Shown here: piece by piece, positions 45,047 through 56,397 of the stretch
Layout of the letters: every line of letters begins with the position of its first letter
Position numbering within the stretch: the stretch's first letter is position 1
Assembly (NCBI GenBank): GCA_963693315.1
Contig: OY856188.1
Location: forward strand, 162,166,002 to 162,230,001
Origin: Diogma glabrata
Taxonomy: Eukaryota; Arthropoda; Insecta; Diptera; Cylindrotomidae
Direction: 5' to 3'
DNA length: 64,000 nucleotides
Made by a program: the position numbers and the translations under genes
The notes under the pieces: model-generated
What the model was told of the DNA's origin: nothing
Seen by the model: the letters and a program-made list of their open reading frames with translations, nothing else
The model's database searches: none

Positions 45047-45740
45047 CCGGGCAATCGGCATTTTTCGGAGCTTGCCGAAAGCAAAAGCGGCTGATTTGAA
45101 AAAAATCGCAGAACAAATGTTTTCGTGCTCGTAAAGGACAGGCGCCTCACGGAGTATAAAATATGTGGTAATCAGAAAATTATGTAGGTGAAGGCCCAGG
45201 GACTATAAATATAAAACTTGTTTTAACAAACAGAAGAAAAGACTAAAAGTAAATCAAATTTAAAAGGAAACTAATTCAGGGTTTCTTGAAAAGTTATTAG
45301 AAAAAATGGTATGGCACAAGTTTTGGCTCCAAACTAAAACCTACATATGTGCCGTTCACTGCACAAAGCGACTAACTCTACTTTTTGGAAAATTTTAAAT
45401 TTAAATGTCAAAGTACTTGCTATAGTCATAACTTTCTATGTTAAAAACAACTTTCCTGAATAACCACTTCGCCAAAAATGCGATGATATTTTGAAGTTGA
45501 AACTTCATCATCACTCTATTTACTCAAGTTGAACTCTCAACTGTCATTTTCCTATTTTTCAGAATTATTTTAACGTTATTTTGTGGGTTTTTCCATAAAA
45601 TTTCTAGACATCACTATTGTACGAGGATGCGTAATATTTCTATTATAGTCAACATTCTAAGTCACGAGTGTAAAGTCATTATTGATTGCTTCCAATCAAT
45701 CTGAAATTCAAATCATTGAGCGACACATGGTAAATTATTT
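45047..45740. other. Non-coding stretch
   Basis: Nothing recognised. Confidence 0.4.
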
Positions 45741-45745
45741 CATAT

Positions 45746-46399
45746 TGTTACGATTCAGAAAAATCTAGACGATTACGGTCACTTCCAGGAAAATAAAATC
45801 AACAAAACGCAACAAACAAATTAATGAAATGAATATTGTTGTTGTTGTCTCTTCTTAGAAATAGGGTCAACATAAACGATTTTATGAATCAAATCAACAT
45901 AACGTAAAATAATCGAATATTCTAATATTTTCTCAAGGTTTCTGGAAAGTGATGTCGAATTATCTAGAAGTATTGCAGAAGGTATATAAGAAAATTACCT
46001 CTTGTAGTTTTTAATTAGTGTTATTTTAAACCTGCGATAGTAAAGTGAAAATTATAAAAGTGATCTTTAAATTAGATTTTGTGTAAAGTTATAAGTGTAA
46101 TAAAGTTATAAGTGTTATTGAATAGAAATATTTTGTGTATTATTTTAACGCTGTTATTACTGGAAATTTCTACAATAAACCGTTAGAGTTTCTGAAGCGG
46201 TTGAAAGAATATTCTAGTTAGGAATATTGTTTGCTGTATTGTTTTCCTGTAGTTGTGAAACAATTAAGGTGTTGAATACTTATTAAAACCTGGTGTTTGT
46301 GCTTACTAATCAGTGATCGAACTCAGGAAGAGATTGGGGATTACGTTTATCGAATTGTGAGTTGAGCCAATTCGAAGGAAGTTAGGAAAAACGTAACAA
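45746..46399 (+). mobile_element. Solo LTR of an LTR retrotransposon
   Basis: It begins TGTTACG and ends CGTAACAA, with catat on both sides (45741-45745 and 46400-46404), a 4-5-bp target duplication. Inside, gtatataag (near 45979) lies about 30 bp before aattagtgttat, an arthropod-type TATA/initiator pair. No internal gag-pol lies on either side, so the element was reduced to one LTR by recombination. The size (654 bp) and 4-5-bp duplication fit the Ty3/gypsy group, but that is inference. Confidence 0.8.
45979..46020 (+). promoter_or_regulatory. Predicted LTR promoter (TATA plus initiator)
   Basis: gtatataag is followed about 30 bp later by ttagtgttat, the spacing and initiator style of arthropod pol II promoters. 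Confidence 0.5.
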
Positions 46400-46449
46400 C
46401 ATATTGGCTTGCGTATTAGACAACATTTTGGGGAATTTTAATTATTCGC

Positions 46450-46618
46450 GATTTTAGTGAACAATTAAACTCAAGTAACTAAGGAAGTAATTTGAATTTT
46501 TCAATTTAAAGGTATGGTTGGAAATATATCAGAAAAAACTCTGTTTTTCTTTTTTACGTGTTTCGGTTGGGATTCGAAATCGTAACCTCATCAGTGCCAG
46601 AGTGAGTTCAAATAAAAA
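46450..46618 (-). mobile_element. SINE copy, diverged
   Basis: Shares aattaaactcaagtaa, aaggtatggttgg, acgtgtttcggttgggattcgaa and catcagtgcc with the 31177-31351 SINE. The B box is degenerate here (ttcgaatcc kept, first bases changed). Confidence 0.75.
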
Positions 46619-48660
46619 ATTCACAAAATGCTCATTATTTTGTCACAAATATCAAAAATGAACTACCAAAATCTTTAGTTAAAGCGTGCACATAATTGAA
46701 AAAAAGCAGATAAGTCGGATTTTATACAACCAATATTTGCAAGATCATCCAAAAAACGAAATAAAATATTTCAGTTATCGTTACGTTTTACGATATTGTC
46801 ACGCAAATGAATTTTTAAAAGGTTACGAAAGTAATTATCAATACTGTTTGTGATGCAAAAACCGAATTTCACGCGTTTAGTCAGCATCTTTGACAATGTT
46901 ACATTACGTTGCTGTGTTACTATATTCGAATGCACTTGTTAATGAAAATTTCATTGTCTTAGAAAATAAAGAAAGTGAATCGGCATCACTTTCATCGAAG
47001 AAATTTGTCACTAAAATTTTCTACATTTGATGAAATATGGACCAAATTAACTCTGTTTTGTGCAACATTTTTGATTAAGGATTTTTGTGGAAAATTATGT
47101 GACGCCAAATGGGTGACTACTGCTCCTTCCCTTCCTTAGATTCCAATTTATTTGGACTAAAAAGTGAAATAAAGTAATTTGTATTTTGAGATCAATCTCA
47201 ACGGCAGTCGGAATTGAGCTCGGTACATAAGAAACCGATTTTATACGGAAAAAGCTGAGCAGCTAGTTGTTATTAATCAACCAATGAAAGGTATAGTTTG
47301 AAATACCTATGAAACCGATGGTTTTTGAGTTTTTTAAATGCAAATATATATTTTAAATTGAAATAAAAATATATTGCTTTCAAATTCAAAATCTTGCTGT
47401 TTTCAATCCTTTGTTAAGGATTATACTGTTTCACCCAACCAATAGTCCTATGAGGATAATATGAATATTGTAATGCGTAATTTATACTCGTCAAAACTCT
47501 ATTTCCTGATTTAATCAAATTGTTTGCCTGTTTTCCCTATTATTTTCATGTTGAGATAGGTAAGTGGATCAGGTCATTCGGGACTCAGGTAATACATAGG
47601 TCACAGATTTCTTACCATAATTAAAATTTCTGAAGTTTATGTTAGCCAATAAATACAAAAATATATCATTAGCTTGAGGTATAAATTACTCTTGGGCATC
47701 TTGGGACAACTATTTGAGTAGCTTCTGAGAATATTCAAGAAATCTAGAGAATCTTAAAAAGATCTTAAAACAGAATCTTACCGAATCTCTTGAGAAAAAA
47801 ATCTTGAGTATATTTGGACATACAGAGTTTCTTCAGATAATCTAGGGAATCTGGAGAATCTTGAAAATATGAAGAGACTCTTAGAAATCTCTAGAGAACC
47901 TTTAAATATTCTTAGAATATTTAGAATACCTATTTTCTTTGTGATTTTCCACTCCAATTAGATATTTTAATTTAAAACAAAAAATAAGCGAATCTTCGTA
48001 GTATAAAATATATTAAAAACAAAAAAATTTTCACAATTTCTGCGCCCTTCAAATACACCGCCCTAGGCTAGCTCCTAGTTTGCCTACCCCTGGTGCTGGG
48101 ACTGCATATACATATAAACAGTTTTGATATTTTTGTAGAATAGGTTTGTAGTTATGTGATTGAAAAACAAGCTAGTTTGTTTTGACTTTTTGTGTTCTAA
48201 CTATTGTTTTAATTATATATAATATAATAAATATGAGAAATACATAATTAATTAATTTAAAAAGTTTTAATATTATTTTAAGGGCTCCGCACTTTAAAAA
48301 ATTAAAACGAAATTTTTTAAAAGAAACTTCAATGACTATTTCTTACATTTTGTACACTTCTTGTAACTTGAAATATTTCATTTATGGATTTTAAACGGGG
48401 TTGGTTAAGGCAAAAATAAACAATTTGGCGCTCAAGGAATTTATTTGCTGCCTCCTTCTGTTCTTTTAAAAACCTTCCTGTCCAATTTTACACAATTGAA
48501 AGCACAATTGAATTTTGCACGAAAGCCTTCGTCCTTCGTCTGTCTATAGATCCGATCTTTATTGTTTTCTGTTTAGTAAACTTTGTTGTCTGCCACAGTC
48601 AAAGCCTGAATAACACAGAATCTCCTTCCAATTTTCTCCACATGATTATTTCAGAGTGTT
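46619..48660. other. Non-coding stretch
   Basis: No gene recognised. Degenerate short repeats of agaatctt occur at 47730-47900. Confidence 0.4.
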
Positions 48661-49397
48661 TTTGAAGTGAAAACTTATTTAGCTGCGTTATGAAATTTTG
48701 TATGGAGTAAAATTTATATATTCGCGTCATCAATTTTAATATGCATTTTTGAAGAACAAAAAAATATTTTTTTTAAATATGATAATACATCTATCAATTC
48801 TTAACGTTTCAAATTGCGATGTGGATATTCCGCTCGACTGATGTTCTGTAGGTTGTGAGTTTAATTCCTGGTGATATATTTTTTTATTGTTTTTTTTTTA
48901 ATTTTTATTAAATACCGTTAAAATTATTTTTTTTTTATTCATGAATTCATAAAAATAATAAAACTTTCTTTTTACGAATTTTAAAAAATTGAACTATAAT
49001 GCAGTTTTTTAAAGTTATATTGCTACTGTCTTATGCATTCGTGTCATCATGCTAAATAAATATTAAATATATATAATATTGAAAGTATGTCTGTTTGTCC
49101 TTTATGCATTAAACATTAATCATCATGAAAATTTAGAAAAGTTGTTGTGTACACTAGCCCAAAGATAAGTAACAAATTTTCTATTTTCCAAAAATGCACC
49201 TAAGAGCCCTTATAATTATCTTAAGGGATTTTGCCTAAACGTTGTAAATATTTGATTTGGTTATTATTTAAATATCGTTTTAAACGGTAGTTTGCTTTGA
49301 TTAATATTTTTTTGTTGAACTTAATTTTTATGAAATTAAAAATAACGTAAGAATGAAAGTATAACTTGAAACAATTACATTTGTATATCAAAATTAT

Positions 49398-51668
49398 ATG
49401 TATTTGTTTTTGATAAATGACCCTACGTTGGTTCAATTTAAAGTATCAGAGCCTTTGGGTGGATCAGATCATAATTTGATCTCCACACATTTAAATATAC
49501 AAGTACCTAAACAGTTTAAAGCTAATCCTCGTCTTGTTTGGGATTATAAAGCTGCAAATTGGCAGGGACTTAGAGATTTCTTTAAATGGTTTCCCTGGAA
49601 ACGCAATTGTCTTTCCAGCCAAGATCCAAACATTGTTGCTTCTAATTTTTCAAAAATAATACTAATGGGTATGAGTAGGTTTGTTCCAAATAGTTTGATT
49701 GTTCCGAAGGTTGATCGATGGTTTTCAAGTAAATGCAAAAAAGCAATAAAAATTAAAAAAAAGGCTTTTCAAAAGTTTATTCAAAACAAGTCTGATGAAA
49801 ACCTTAGATTATACCGAATAGAAAGAAATTTATGTAGAAAATTAATAGATGCAGAGAAACATCTATTTATTAGGAAAAAAGCTAATAAATTTGCTGAGCA
49901 CCCTACTGGTTCACGAAATTTTTATAAAACCGCCAAGGCTGTTCAAGGAAATTTTTGTAAGTCTTCTATACCTCCTCTTATTGATAGAGATATACCTATT
50001 ATTGACCCCAAAGAAAAGGCTAATTTATTAGGTAACTGTTTTTCGTTAAATTCTACATTAGTAGAACCCAATTTTCTACCTATACCAATTCCTAGAGTTT
50101 CTAACAAAATGGGGCGGATTATTTTTCGTAAAAATGTCATTCGGAAAATGCTCTTACAAATCAATACTAATAAGGCATCTGGACCTGATAGAATTCCTCC
50201 AATTATCCTTAAAACTTTTGCTAAAGAGTTAGCACCAATCCTAACTAAAATTTTCTATTTGTCATATAAGAAAGGGATTTTTCCTGATATATGGAAAATG
50301 GCTAGTGTACAACCAGTTCCAAAGAAGGGCGCTAAAACGGATCCAAGAAACTACAGACCTATATCAATTTTGTCGGTTGTTTCTAAAGTATTTGAGAAAT
50401 ATGTTAATTTTAATATTATGAGCTTCTTAGAGTCGTCAAAATTACTTAATGAAAGACAATACGGATTCCGTAAAGGAAGAGCGACGGGAGATTTACTCTC
50501 TTTTGTCACGCATATCTGGAACAAGTCGTTTGAAAACCATGGTGAGACCTTTGGCGTCGCACTTGATATTGCCAAAGCGTTTGACAAAGTATGGCACAAC
50601 AATCTTATTTGCAAATTGAGATGCTACGGCTTAGATGAGCAACTTATTTCTTGGTTACAAAGCTTTATTTCCGAGCGCAAATTTCAGGTCAATGTTGATG
50701 GTGTTTCATCGAATATCTTTTCAACTAACGCTGGTGTTCCTCAAGGTTCCGCTTTATCACCTACTCTTTTTCTTCTCTATATTAATGACTTGCTAGGTTC
50801 AACAGTTAATCCCATCCATAGTTTTGCTGATGATAGCACACTTCATGCGTCACATGAAATGCCAAATTTGTATGCACCATCAAATCTTAATATCGCTAGA
50901 TCAAACTTGATAGACTCATTAAATATTGATTTAAAAACCATCTTAGATTGGGGAGTTGCTAACAGTGTTGAATTCAACACAAGTAAAACTCAAGTTTGCC
51001 ATTTTTCTAGGTTATCAACACCTAATCCATTTTTATTAAAGTTTGATTCAAATAATCTTGAAGAGAAAGAATCTATTAAACTTCTAGGAGTTGAGATTGA
51101 AAATAGTATGAAATGGAATTCTCATATTTTTAGCCTAGCAAAGAACGCTGTTCAAAAATTAGGATTTTTGGGTCGTTGTCGTAAGGTTTTTAATAGCGAG
51201 CAGCTTCTTTTAATATATAAATCATTTATTCGTCCCTGCATGGAGTATTGTTCTCACATATGGGGAGGAGCTTACATAAGTAGTTTGAAATGTCTTGATT
51301 CTGTACAGCGGAGAGCTGTTAAATTGATCGGCAACTCGACTCTTACTAACGAGCTTGATTCCTTGCAACATAGAAGAGACGTCGCTGATTTGACGGTATT
51401 CTACAAGTATATTATGGACGAACGGACGTCTGCGGAGATCAAATCGATTTTGCCTGAACCAGCAAACTTTGCGCGTTTCACTAGAGCATCAACATCAGCC
51501 CATCCTTTTACGGTTCGAGTGACTAGGTGTAGAACTGTCGCTTTTCAACGCGATTTTTTTAACAGAGTTTCTCATCTCTGGAATGCCTTACCGGCGTGGG
51601 TCTTTCCTGATAATTTTAATCCTCAAAACTTTAAGATCAACATTAATAAATTCCTCAAAGAAAATTGA
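49398..51668 (+). CDS. LINE A ORF2 (copy 1): reverse transcriptase, 5'-truncated, otherwise open
   Basis: 756 codons. Only the end of the endonuclease remains (INDPTLVQFKVSEPLGGSDH, with the catalytic-type SDH). It is followed by SGPDRIPPIILKTFAKELAP, NYRPISILSVVSKVFE, QYGFRKGRATGDLLSF, the first catalytic Asp in VALDIAKAFDKVWH, AGVPQGSALSPTLFLLYIND, the catalytic SFADDSTLH, and the C-terminal RPCMEYCSHIWGGA and QRDFFNRVSHLWNALPAWVF. It belongs to the CR1/Jockey group. The first codons (MYLF) straddle the insertion joint, so the start is not the true one. The frame is intact through the RT, so the insertion is recent. About half the residues match LINE B by eye, so A and B are sister families. 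Confidence 0.9.
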   Translation: MYLFLINDPTLVQFKVSEPLGGSDHNLISTHLNIQVPKQFKANPRLVWDYKAANWQGLRDFFKWFPWKRNCLSSQDPNIVASNFSKIILMGMSRFVPNSLIVPKVDRWFSSKCKKAIKIKKKAFQKFIQNKSDENLRLYRIERNLCRKLIDAEKHLFIRKKANKFAEHPTGSRNFYKTAKAVQGNFCKSSIPPLIDRDIPIIDPKEKANLLGNCFSLNSTLVEPNFLPIPIPRVSNKMGRIIFRKNVIRKMLLQINTNKASGPDRIPPIILKTFAKELAPILTKIFYLSYKKGIFPDIWKMASVQPVPKKGAKTDPRNYRPISILSVVSKVFEKYVNFNIMSFLESSKLLNERQYGFRKGRATGDLLSFVTHIWNKSFENHGETFGVALDIAKAFDKVWHNNLICKLRCYGLDEQLISWLQSFISERKFQVNVDGVSSNIFSTNAGVPQGSALSPTLFLLYINDLLGSTVNPIHSFADDSTLHASHEMPNLYAPSNLNIARSNLIDSLNIDLKTILDWGVANSVEFNTSKTQVCHFSRLSTPNPFLLKFDSNNLEEKESIKLLGVEIENSMKWNSHIFSLAKNAVQKLGFLGRCRKVFNSEQLLLIYKSFIRPCMEYCSHIWGGAYISSLKCLDSVQRRAVKLIGNSTLTNELDSLQHRRDVADLTVFYKYIMDERTSAEIKSILPEPANFARFTRASTSAHPFTVRVTRCRTVAFQRDFFNRVSHLWNALPAWVFPDNFNPQNFKININKFLKEN

Positions 51669-51805
51669 ATAATACTTTCAAGCCCTAGTTCCTTAGTTAG
51701 CATGGTATCTTCGGATATTCAGAGACGTTGATCTTTATTGGTTAACACTAAACATGCCTAACATAGAATAAAAAAAAAAAAAAAAAACACATCATGATGT
51801 TACAA
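49404..51805 (+). mobile_element. LINE A insertion (copy 1) in R1
   Basis: The truncated 5' joint lies at about 49403. The 3' UTR (51669-51767) has the catggtatcttcggatattc block shared with copy 2. The A tail (51768-51786) is followed by 17 bp (cacatcatgatgttac) absent from the empty site. No clear target duplication was found. Confidence 0.85.
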
Positions 51806-52126
51806 ATTTTATCATCTTCACCAAATATGTTGTTGGTTTGGAATTGTATGTAATACATGTTTCTAAAATTAAGTGAAGACTTAATACTTGTAACTTGATA
51901 ACCTCGATTATATCGGTTTAAAGCTCACAATTACAAGAAAAATTCTATTCAAAGAAGGATAGCTTATGTATGACTAAACTTGGATGGCAGTCATGATAAA
52001 TAAACCATTTAAAAATGATGGCACTTAGCCGATAGTGATTTGCAAACGGCAATAATGCGCATTAATACCAATTAACTTACTTAACTTTCCGCAGGAAGAT
52101 TTGTAAAATTTAAAATTGTTGATCTA

Positions 52127-52270
52127 TGGGTGTGACAACCCGCGTACTTTAGTCCCTGCTATTGGCATATGAGTTATCTTGAGATATCGTATACCACTGG
52201 CAATAACAGTGAAATCTCATTAGCCAAAGTGATATCTTAGGGGTGCTGGCGGACAAAGTATTTTCAACCA
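52127..52270 (+). mobile_element. LINE B 5' UTR fragment
   Basis: gttgatctatgggtgtgacaa ... gatatcttaggggtgctgg matches the minus strand of 39175-39030. Confidence 0.75.
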
Positions 52271-52329
52271 ACGATAACATCCCTCGCTCTAAGTTATGGA
52301 ATAACTCTTAACCGTTACGGAAAATGTGT

Positions 52330-52440
52330 TTGGTAGTAGAAAGGTGTGTCACAACAACACATAAAAAACTTTAAAGAACAAGGTCCCACAACAACATGCT
52401 TTCTAAGGTGTTGATAGACGCAAATTTTTCTATGGTATAT
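52330..52440 (-). mobile_element. LINE B 3' end fragment
   Basis: Plus-strand acaacaacacataaaaaac and ctaaggtgttgatagacgca match the LINE B 3' region at 35610-35700, i.e. a minus-strand LINE. Confidence 0.65.
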
Positions 52441-52639
52441 TTTGATTATTTTAAATATACAAATGTATATAATCGTTGCTTAGAATGCTGATAGATGTGA
52501 AACCCAGAATAGTTTTAATGATTTTAGATTAAACATTCTGAAATTTTAGTTTGCAATGCTACAGTAATTGGAAGATACAAAAAAACACAGCTGTTGCACA
52601 GATTTAAGTTTTCACTTCTGTCGGCAGTCCTTAACACTG

Positions 52640-53285
52640 CCCTCTTTTTTTTATAAAATGTGAATTGTGTAGTAGGCATTACAATATGTGATACAACAAC
52701 ACATAAAAACCTTTTAAGATCAAAGACAAACCTTTTAAGACTCCCTCAACAACACGTGATCTAAGGTGTTGATGGACGCAAATTTATTTGTTTTTATATT
52801 TTTTTAATAGAAGAAATAACTGAACAATAAAGCCTATCACAAATAAAATATGACATAGGCTGATATTTCATAACAGGATAGAAAAAATAAAAATAAAATA
52901 AAAGGTAAATAGCAAATTTGTTTTAACAATTTGCAGGACCAAAACTAAAATGTGGTTGCCAACAATCCAGATACTGGCATATTCCTTAATCATACGACGC
53001 ATTTCCTTCCACAATGATTAAAGCCCATATAAAGAGTTAGATGAACGCTCGATTCTTCGAGTAAGCAATAACGTGGGATCATCAAGGAAAACACATTAGC
53101 TAAAATTGAGGGTGCTATCTTTGACTGAATAGTGTTCATCCGCCGCACTCCTAAAATATCACCTTAGCTAGTGATATCTCACTGCTATTGACAGTGGTAT
53201 GTGATATCTCATGTTAGCACGTTTGTCAATAGCAGGAGCTGGAGTATGCGAGATTGTCACACCCGTAGATCAACAATAAACAAAT
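52640..53285 (-). mobile_element. Internally deleted LINE B derivative (5' end joined to 3' end)
   Basis: 52640-52795 matches the LINE B 3' end (T run, acaacaacacataaaaacc, tgttgatggacgcaaat), and 52800-53285 matches the LINE B 5' UTR (38690-39175), in the same relative orientation. The whole ORF is missing between them. It ends at the same 5' base as full-length LINE B (gtagatcaac). Confidence 0.75.
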
Positions 53286-53289
53286 TTGC

Positions 53290-55096
53290 CGCATTTACCT
53301 TTTACTGCCGCAAACTCCATTCCAGAATCAGTAATGAATTTTAGACCTGGTCGTTAATTAAACATTCCGAATGTTTAGTAAAAGAAAACTGCCAACATAG
53401 TATCTGGGAATATTCAAAGTATTTTTACATTGATTCAGAGCTATTGATTTGATTTATAAAAAAACGTACAACTACTACGATGCTACTACATCTGCTTTCT
53501 TAACTTGCATTTGTTATTCTATATTAGACCTCGGTGCATAGGTGACGAGGATCTTGCTGTTTATCACCTCATTTCTCTACAGTATTTCTCCAAAATGTGC
53601 CTTAATGCACAACATCGCTTGCATTGAATTATATCACTTCTAAAACTCTATTGTGGACTTGGTTTGTGTATATTGTTATACCCAACTCTACTCAGTTGAT
53701 TTTGATCGATGATTAATGAGAGATTAGTTTCGACGAGCGCTTCAACTTTCGGCAACAAAATTACCGATTAAAGAAATATCTATATTATTGTATGCAAGTA
53801 ATGTTAGTAAGTGTAATAATAAGAGTGCTTACTTTTATAATGTAACACCATTTTCACAAGGCTTTGGATAACAAAGAAAAGTCATTGGAAATTTAGAAGC
53901 AGACTATTCGTCCATCAAACATAGATGTTGATAATACAATTCAAGTAAATTCATTGTTTAGAGTGCTGGTCGAAAAAGGTCAACATTTTTATTCGTTAAT
54001 TAACCAAAATTGTTTTTTTTAATTTACGAATCATATTGATTTTGACATGACTGAACCCCTACTTTTAAAATTCATTACCAGTAGCTTAACCATTTGACTA
54101 CTCAACACACACAACGGAATAAAAAAGAAAACTAAATCAGTGAAAGGTTCCCTTAAAATATTATAAAAATTTTATTTTATTTAAATTGCATATTAATATC
54201 CTTACCACTAAACCATTCTCTGAATACTGTTTTTGAGCTAGTCATTTTGTGTATTTAATTTCTTCTGTCCTAGTGTTTCACCAGCCATTTAATGATTGCT
54301 TAAAAATAAATAAAACCCACACAGATACTGTCTACTTTTTATGAATTAATTACAACACCACAAAATATCAAATACTAACAAAAAACACTATCCTTCATTG
54401 TTTATAAATAAATTAAAAAGAGTTTTGATAAAAATTGATTTAATTTTAATTACAATTTACTTTTGTTAATCCATTATATAATATTTACAATGTGCAGATT
54501 ATGATTTATGTAGGTAGAATTTTGTTGATTTTTTAAATAATGTTTCATTTTATTGATCTGAAAATAAACAAAAAAAAGCGAATTAAAACCAAATAAAATA
54601 GAAAGTCTAAAACCAATATTGCTTTTCTTAAAAGTTCAACGTTTTCAGGAGTTTGTTATAGTATATTGTATAAATTGTGCGAACCCGTTTTTCAAACAGG
54701 AGAACAATCACTGACGTATGGAAAAGCAGTGAAGAACAAATGGACAAAATTCAATGAATATTATTAATTCAAAATTCAATGAGTATTAGTTGTATTGAGA
54801 AAAAACTGTTATTGATTACACAATTTTTTTATATTTTCCAATATATATATTTCGCTAACTAAGCTAGCATCCTGATTCCTCAGGGGTTATCTTTTAACAA
54901 CTAAAATTTTATATTTTTCGAAAATATCACATCAAATATAATTAAACAAATAGAAAACATACCATTTTTTAGAAATAAAATTGATAAACAATTATTTAAA
55001 GTAGTTAAACATTTTTAAACTGCATATTTAAATGGAGATGAAAACATTGGTTGAATATTATCATGCATCAATAGACTTTTATCTGAATTTTGTATA
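53290..55096. other. Non-coding AT-rich stretch
   Basis: No gene or repeat family recognised. Confidence 0.4.
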
Positions 55097-55098
55097 TA

Positions 55099-56345
55099 TG
55101 GGTGATTCTACAAAAATCGGGTAACTTTTAGGGTTATTTTGTTTACTATAGTTTTCACGTTTAATTCCTACAAATTCGGGTATTTAAGATATACAATCTC
55201 ATGAACATATTATTCCAAATCGGGCCAGTCATTTTTTAAAGTAGATTTAGAGATATTTAAATTTTTCTAAATTTGACTGCTACCGGACTGACCAGAGTAA
55301 TATTCAAAATTTACCAAAATCTGGAAAAATCTCGTAGAATCTTGTAATGGCACATATTTTTTTTGTATTAAATCCCTTAAATAACTTTTAAGATGAACTG
55401 TTACCGTGTTATATGGTGAGAACTATCTCAATCTTCAAAACAGAGTTTTGATATTTTAATAACGTTATGTTACTTAAACTAAATCATTTTGAGGTAGTTT
55501 TACTTGACAGTATATATTTTCTGAGAAACCAACGTACAATTGAAACAAAATTATGACAATTTTTGCCTATAAAACCTGTAAACGCTAAAATACTACCAGG
55601 GGACTGACGCCAAGGATTGATGAAAAAGACATAAATTTCAGGTTATAATTCCAACTAATGTTTCTTTCGGTTTTTTCAAATATCACCAAGCTGCATTTTA
55701 ACAAATCAAAGGTAACTGTGTTTAAAACAAAATAAAATTCAGGTTGACAAGGAAATAAGAACTCTCCAGGGTACTAATATTTTGACTGGATCGGAACGTG
55801 TATACACGTTAACAACGACTCTAGCACTGGCATAGTAATAGCGGCCGTCAAATGTCGCGGTCTGTCGCTAACTTTACTACCAACGCTAAAATTTAACTGA
55901 GATTTGAACTTGAGTCGGTAATATTTACCGAGAATTTCAAATTTGAAAGACACACAAGGGACTGACGACAAAAACTGATGACAAAGTTTGTTATTATTTT
56001 TCTAATAGCCTTGAGATTACATTATAAAAGTTGTGATAAACATTACTAAGCACATTACAGATTGTAGTAAAATATGTAGTAAGTTTCCTTAAATTAATAG
56101 TAATACATAATATACAGCCAATTTATTGCGCGTTTTCGTGGTTGTGACATGCCAGGGGACTGACGATTTGAGGTTATATTGTGCTGTTTAACACACTTGT
56201 ATATAAAATAAATAACTGAAATTGGGTGACCAAATAAAAGACTTTTAATTCTTTTAAAATAAAATGAAATTTCAACAATATATAATAAAACTTGGTATCT
56301 ATTGACTGATGACATGGAGTTACCCGATTTTTGTAGAATCACCCA
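55099..56345. mobile_element. TA-flanked DNA transposon E3
   Basis: The ends are TGGGTGATTCTACAAAAATC (55099) and GATTTTTGTAGAATCACCCA (to 56345), with TA on both sides. The exact terminal match continues to gggtaact/agttaccc, about 27 bp. It is 1247 bp with no transposase. Motifs like aggggactgac recur near 55599, 55961 and 56154, and tttgactgga at about 55782 is shared with E1. The termini match E1 at TGGGTrrTTCTACA, so they belong to one superfamily. Confidence 0.9.
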
Positions 56346-56397
56346 TATGTAGAAGCTTTCGAGGACAATCAATCTTTTCCAATCATAACACTGATTA

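Larger units (their letters stand above)
48664..52270 (+). repeat. Repeat R1 (copy 2), carrying LINE A
   Basis: Flanks 48664-49403 and 51805-52190 align with 39594-40815 and 40816-41207. LINE A sits between atcaaaattatatgta and aaattttatcatc. Copy 1 reads atatgtattagaattttatc there, giving an empty-site reference. It ends in LINE B 5' UTR sequence (52127-52270). Confidence 0.8.
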
